Shown here: piece by piece, positions 60,261 through 64,000 of the stretch
How the letters are laid out: each line of letters starts with the position of its first letter
Position numbering within the stretch: the first letter of the stretch is position 1
Assembly: GCA_026686845.1 (NCBI GenBank)
Contig: JAIVEN010000004.1
Location: 20,616,827 to 20,680,826, forward strand
Length of the DNA: 64,000 nucleotides
Source: Adenanthera pavonina
Taxonomy: Eukaryota > Streptophyta > Magnoliopsida > Fabales > Fabaceae
Reading direction: 5' to 3'
The notes under the pieces: generated by a model
The model's database searches: none
Told to the model about the DNA's origin: nothing
The model's input: the letters and a program-made list of their open reading frames with translations, nothing else
Translations under genes and position numbers: made by a program

Positions 60261-60668
60261 TCATTTCCTCAGATACTTGTCAGCTTGGGTAAAGGACAAA
60301 CAAACATTTTCATCCCCTTCAACATTAGGGATATTCGGCAAAGACATAGTTTTCCAAGCACAGTCGAGAATGACATTATTCGCCTCCAACCAATCCATCC
60401 CAATTATCACATCAATCTTTTGCAATGGCAAATAGATTAGATCCAAGGTAGTATTCCGGTGTTCAAAACGAACCACACAGTTTAAACAAGCTTGAGCAGT
60501 TCTTAATGAAACTCCCGTAGGTGTGGACACTGACAACTCAAAAGGCAACCACATTGCCACAATACCCAATCTCTTAGCACAATCAAAAGAAATGAAGGAA
60601 TGCGATGCACCTAAGTCAAACAAAGCATGAATGGAGTACCTATTGAGTTTGAGTTTACCTCTAATCAA
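60261..60668 (-). pseudogene. pol: G gypsy aspartic protease (altered active site)
   Basis: HALFDLGASHSFIS has Leu where the retropepsin triad D(S/T)G has Ser or Thr. IDVIIGMDWLEANNVILDC follows, as in RVP_2-type gypsy proteases. The frame ends at 60261 and the RT frame opens at 60211; the linker contains stops. Confidence 0.88.
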
Positions 60669-60739
60669 GTTAGGCGTTGCATCCGCTTCTCGCCAAGTGA
60701 TGACAAAAACTCATCTGGGTATCATGGGCCTTATCATCG

Positions 60740-61903
60740 CATCTTCATGCCTTGGCTCATGACAACTTCGTGCAATATGTCCAAGCTCCCACAATTAAAA
60801 CAAATCAAACACGGACGATCACCATGGCTAAACCCACACTTTGTGCACAGATTTGATGCACTACCTGAACTGTACTAAGATGGAGTGGAGTCCCTTCCTG
60901 CATACTCACTCTGACTGGAACTTCCCTGTTCAAAGCCTCCTCGATGAAAATATCCTCTGCTAAATCGACCTCTGTTAAACTACTCTCTATCAAACCTGTC
61001 TGTTCCCCTACCATGACGGCCTCTATTATGGCGACCTCTTCCTCCACTAGAACCTGTGCTACCACCGCTGCTACCACTTCCTAAGCCACTGCCTTTATTG
61101 ATTCCTCTTGTAGGTCCAAGGTGAGAAAAGGCCCGAATCATGGAATTCCTTCGATGCTCCTCAGCCTCCTTCATCCGTCTATATAAAGCACGAATCTTCG
61201 CATATAAGTCCTCAAAGGACACAAACTCTACCACAAATAATCGCTCCTTGATCTCTGGATGGGCTCCCTCAAACAACCTCTGAGCCATCCATCTATCATC
61301 AAGGTAATTATTTAGATAAGTGGAATATTTCGCCAAGCCCAAAAACTGATCAATGTAGTCATCCGCCAACAAATTCCCTTGTTGAAAAGTTAGGAACTCG
61401 GCCTCCTTCTGCATCATTAAGGCTGGAGGGACATAGTGTGTAAAGAACCGTTCCTTAAATTGATCCTAATTCATCGGAGGATTCATCGCTTTAACACTTG
61501 GAAGAACACTCCTCCACCATCTCTTGGCCTTTTTCTCAAGCTTAAATGCTGCCAATTGCACTCTTTGCTCTGAGGTACAATCCATCACACTGAAGATGTT
61601 CTCCAATTGTTCTATCCAATCTTCAGCCAGTGAAACATCCATAGTACCTTCGAAAGCGGGGGGATTAAGCTTCTGAAAGTCCTTCAACTGCAAGGAGATA
61701 CCCCTTCTTCCAACCCTTGGGGCTCTCTCAGGCTCCACAATATTTTCATCCTCTCCTGTATTCAGATCCACAAACATGCCAGCCTCTTCATTCACTTTAG
61801 CTTGCTCTTGCCTATCCATCCGCTCTTACCACCTATTCAACATTTCCCCCTGAGTATTTACTTGATTACTAAGGCCAGCCAGCATCTCATGCATCTGCCT
61901 CAT
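60740..61903 (-). pseudogene. gag: G gypsy gag (decayed)
   Basis: The likely start at 61903 gives MRQMHEMLAGLSNQVNTQGE, with a TAA near 61829. The frame continues LKDFQKLNPPAFEGTMDVSL, AEDWIEQLENIFSVMDC, KKAKRWWRSVLP and a stop at 61466 (Trp TGG to TAG), then MMQKEAEFLTFQQGNLLADD (61417 onward). A Gly/Ser/Arg-rich region follows (SGLGSGSSGGSTGSSGGRGR). The single CCHC knuckle (CTKCGFSHGDRPC, about 60846-60808) lies in a shifted frame. This is the retrotransposon gag family with a central FEG..WIEQLE..RVQLAAF..WW signature. Confidence 0.9.
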
Positions 61904-62070
61904 TAGATCACTGTTACTCGGTCTTCCTCTTTGAGATATTCTTCCTACACACAAGCAATACCATATTCAATCATATGGTTCTAGACTAGCATTGCAATAG
62001 GAATATAGTCTATGTATTTAAAATTTGTGCCAAGTAGTACCTCAAGTAGAAACAATGGCCCAAAACCATT
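61904..62070 (-). other. 5' untranslated leader of the G gypsy element
   Basis: This is about 170 bp between the primer site and the probable gag start. No further ORF or structure is evident. Confidence 0.6.
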
Positions 62071-62082
62071 GCTCTGATACCA
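62071..62082 (-). promoter_or_regulatory. Primer-binding site of the G gypsy element
   Basis: Reading the minus strand gives TGGTATCAGAGC, an exact match to the initiator Met tRNA complement, 3 bp from the LTR. Confidence 0.95.
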
Positions 62083-62085
62083 AAA

Positions 62086-64000
62086 TGTAACATTCTACCA
62101 CTTGACACTTCCAGACTCGACCAAAAACTACAAAATTCAACCAAACACAACCCCAACAACTTAAAACAACTTCTCACAACTTCATAACAGCGGAAATGAA
62201 CCCAAAAATGCCAGAAATTAGGCTGGGGCTGCGACCGCTACAGTACCGCCGCGGCTTCAGCCTCCCCTATTTCTCCATTGCTTCTGGCTTCACTGGCGCC
62301 TTGGCCTAGACTCTGGAGCCGTGTCGCCCCATGCTGATATCCTATGTCAGCAACATTTATACTCCGGGACAAACCTCCGACATGCATAACTTTATGCTCC
62401 GACCTCCGATTGATTTAATTCTAACTCCTACAAGTCAATCTACTCCCAATCTAGCCATAGACAGCACTTTCACCTCAATCCAACTCCATATGGAGATTCT
62501 AGACCCCTGACACCGTTTTGGCCATTTATTGACCAAACTCGCCACTTACCGCCTCCAATTGCCACCAAAGGAAACTGGTCGCTCAGAGACCAATCATACA
62601 GATCTAAAACCCCCAAAAACAACTTGTCTAAAGAGGTTTCACCCCAAAGGAACCACTTTTCTGAGATTTGACTTCTTGGAACCCCAACTTGTCAAAATGG
62701 GCTCCAACTAGGCCCAAATCCACTTTGGGCTCACTAAACCACCATACTAACCGTCCCATGTCCAAAACCATGAAACACTGTAGTACAACATAACCAATTC
62801 CACATACATAACTATATACACATCCATCCATACAATCCATATCCACATCATACATTCATTACAAAACCTTCTATCTTACTTGGCACAAGATACATATCCA
62901 ATATACAAATACTACATAGACTACATAGACCTAGTATTCCTACGTCTGCTGCTACTCCTTCGACTTCTCAAGACTAGTGCCAGAACTATCACCTAAAAGG
63001 TTAGTTCATGGGAAAGGGGTGTGAGACAATGTCTCAGTAACCAGGGACATCCACACACATGCATATATAGATATCTCATGTAACTCATGTATGTAATGTG
63101 AAATGAATGATATGCATGTCTTCTTCGCACACAACTAGAACCATGGGCTATCATTATAACAGGACATTTCATATAGGTAACTCCCTTCCAACAGTCGGTG
63201 AAGACCAATTACGGGACATTACCAAGCTTACCATACACTAATGCAACCCGGCCAAAGGTTACACTAGTGTTCGGACAGTGGATCTCCTTCCCCTGGACCA
63301 CCTCGAATTGGTGGTGATTTAGGGAAGGTGCAGTCCACTACCGCCTGGCTCCCCTAGCCGTAGGGGAGGATTTAGCGATAGGGATCCCAACCTTATCCTC
63401 CCTAACATATCTCATATCATCATATTTCATATCGTCATATATCATATCATCATCACCACCCAATCCACCATATATCACAATCTCACAATGTCATGTGGTG
63501 ATGCTCATGTATTATCATATAATTATCATCATCATATCCCAGTGTCATATATGTATCATGTCGTGTCATGTTAATATCATCATCATAATCATCATAGTCA
63601 TCAAAATCATCATCTAGCAATGTGCATACCACGATATATAGAAAACAGCACACACACACATATTAATGTCATGGTATGAAAGAAACATGCATATAGATAT
63701 AAATATACATACTATCATACAATACAATACAAACGAACAAACACTCGGTTACCTTAGGTTGTCAATACCACACACGTGAGTTTCACGAACTTCTCGAATT
63801 GTCCAACATGCATGAACCCCTCTCGGTTAACCAAATAACCTTCACAATAATACAATTCTTCAATTAACACGATACACCGAATATCCAAACATCATAATTT
63901 AACCACTTTAGGTGTAACCCAAGGTTCCAACACCCCTTTCATACATCATTGAACTGCTAGGAACCATTCAAACACCAAATGATCCCTTACACTTTGGATT
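62086..64000 (-). mobile_element. 5' LTR (reverse) of the G gypsy element, cut by the window edge
   Basis: It starts TGTAACATTCTACC and is collinear with 54790-56703. The last 560 bp or so lie outside the window, so the target duplication of the whole element cannot be tested (CATGT at 54785-54789 is the candidate on the left). Confidence 0.93.
63625..63678. repeat. G-LTR hairpin (5' LTR copy)
   Basis: CATACCACGATAT (63625-63637) faces ATGTCATGGTATG (63666-63678). Two pairs are weakened, both by transitions. Confidence 0.75.

Noticed and set aside
1..64000. tRNA or rRNA genes, or plastid or mitochondrial inserts
   Set aside because: None recognised; the only tRNA-like signals are retroelement primer-binding sites.

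Overview
This is an intergenic, heterochromatin-like stretch of a flowering-plant nuclear genome, most likely a eudicot. It is AT-rich and has spliceosomal introns. Almost all of it is LTR retrotransposon DNA stacked by repeated nested insertion. Only two host protein-coding loci can be supported: a small two-exon nuclear gene for a plastid-type ribosomal protein L33 (46169-46646), and a dead BAHD acyltransferase gene (48046-54771) cut in two by an LTR.

Four LTR families account for most of the bases. Family G is a Ty3/gypsy chromovirus (Tekay/Del-like) with LTRs of about 2.5 kb running TGTAACA..TGTTACA. It is represented by one nearly complete minus-strand element (54790 to beyond 64000) and by at least six more LTRs, four of them solo LTRs with perfect 5-bp target duplications. 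Family R is a second Ty3/gypsy group with LTRs of 2.5-3.3 kb ending ATATTACA or TGTTACA. One minus-strand R element (up to 9196) has an internal region of only 2.7 kb without coding capacity. Family E is a plus-strand Sirevirus-type Ty1/copia element (21440-40318) with gag, protease, integrase, RT, RNase H and a downstream env-like/PF20167-like ORF; it is interrupted three times. Family S is a related Sirevirus seen as a solo LTR inside E (27932-29465) and as a fragment at the left edge. A further copia LTR fragment (9197-10532), a 5'-truncated RTE LINE (51219-51854) and an unexplained 2.3-kb insert (about 36299-38570) complete the inventory.

Layout: 1-9196, R element with an S LTR in its 3' LTR; 9197-10532, copia LTR; 10533-21439, G LTRs in both orientations, one split by an R LTR that is itself split by a G LTR; 21440-40318, copia E with nested R and S LTRs; 40319-48044, host island with possible 5' exons at 41005-42110, a G solo LTR and the L33 gene; 48045-54771, BAHD pseudogene carrying a G solo LTR, inside which sits an opposite-strand G solo LTR, inside which sits the LINE; 54790-64000, the G gypsy element. 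Premature stops in the G element are mostly explained by C-to-T or G-to-A changes, as expected for methylated, silenced DNA.

The most interesting items are the nuclear L33 gene, a 13-bp inverted repeat with paired changes that recurs in the G LTRs, and an env-like ORF split just after its start by a solo LTR.
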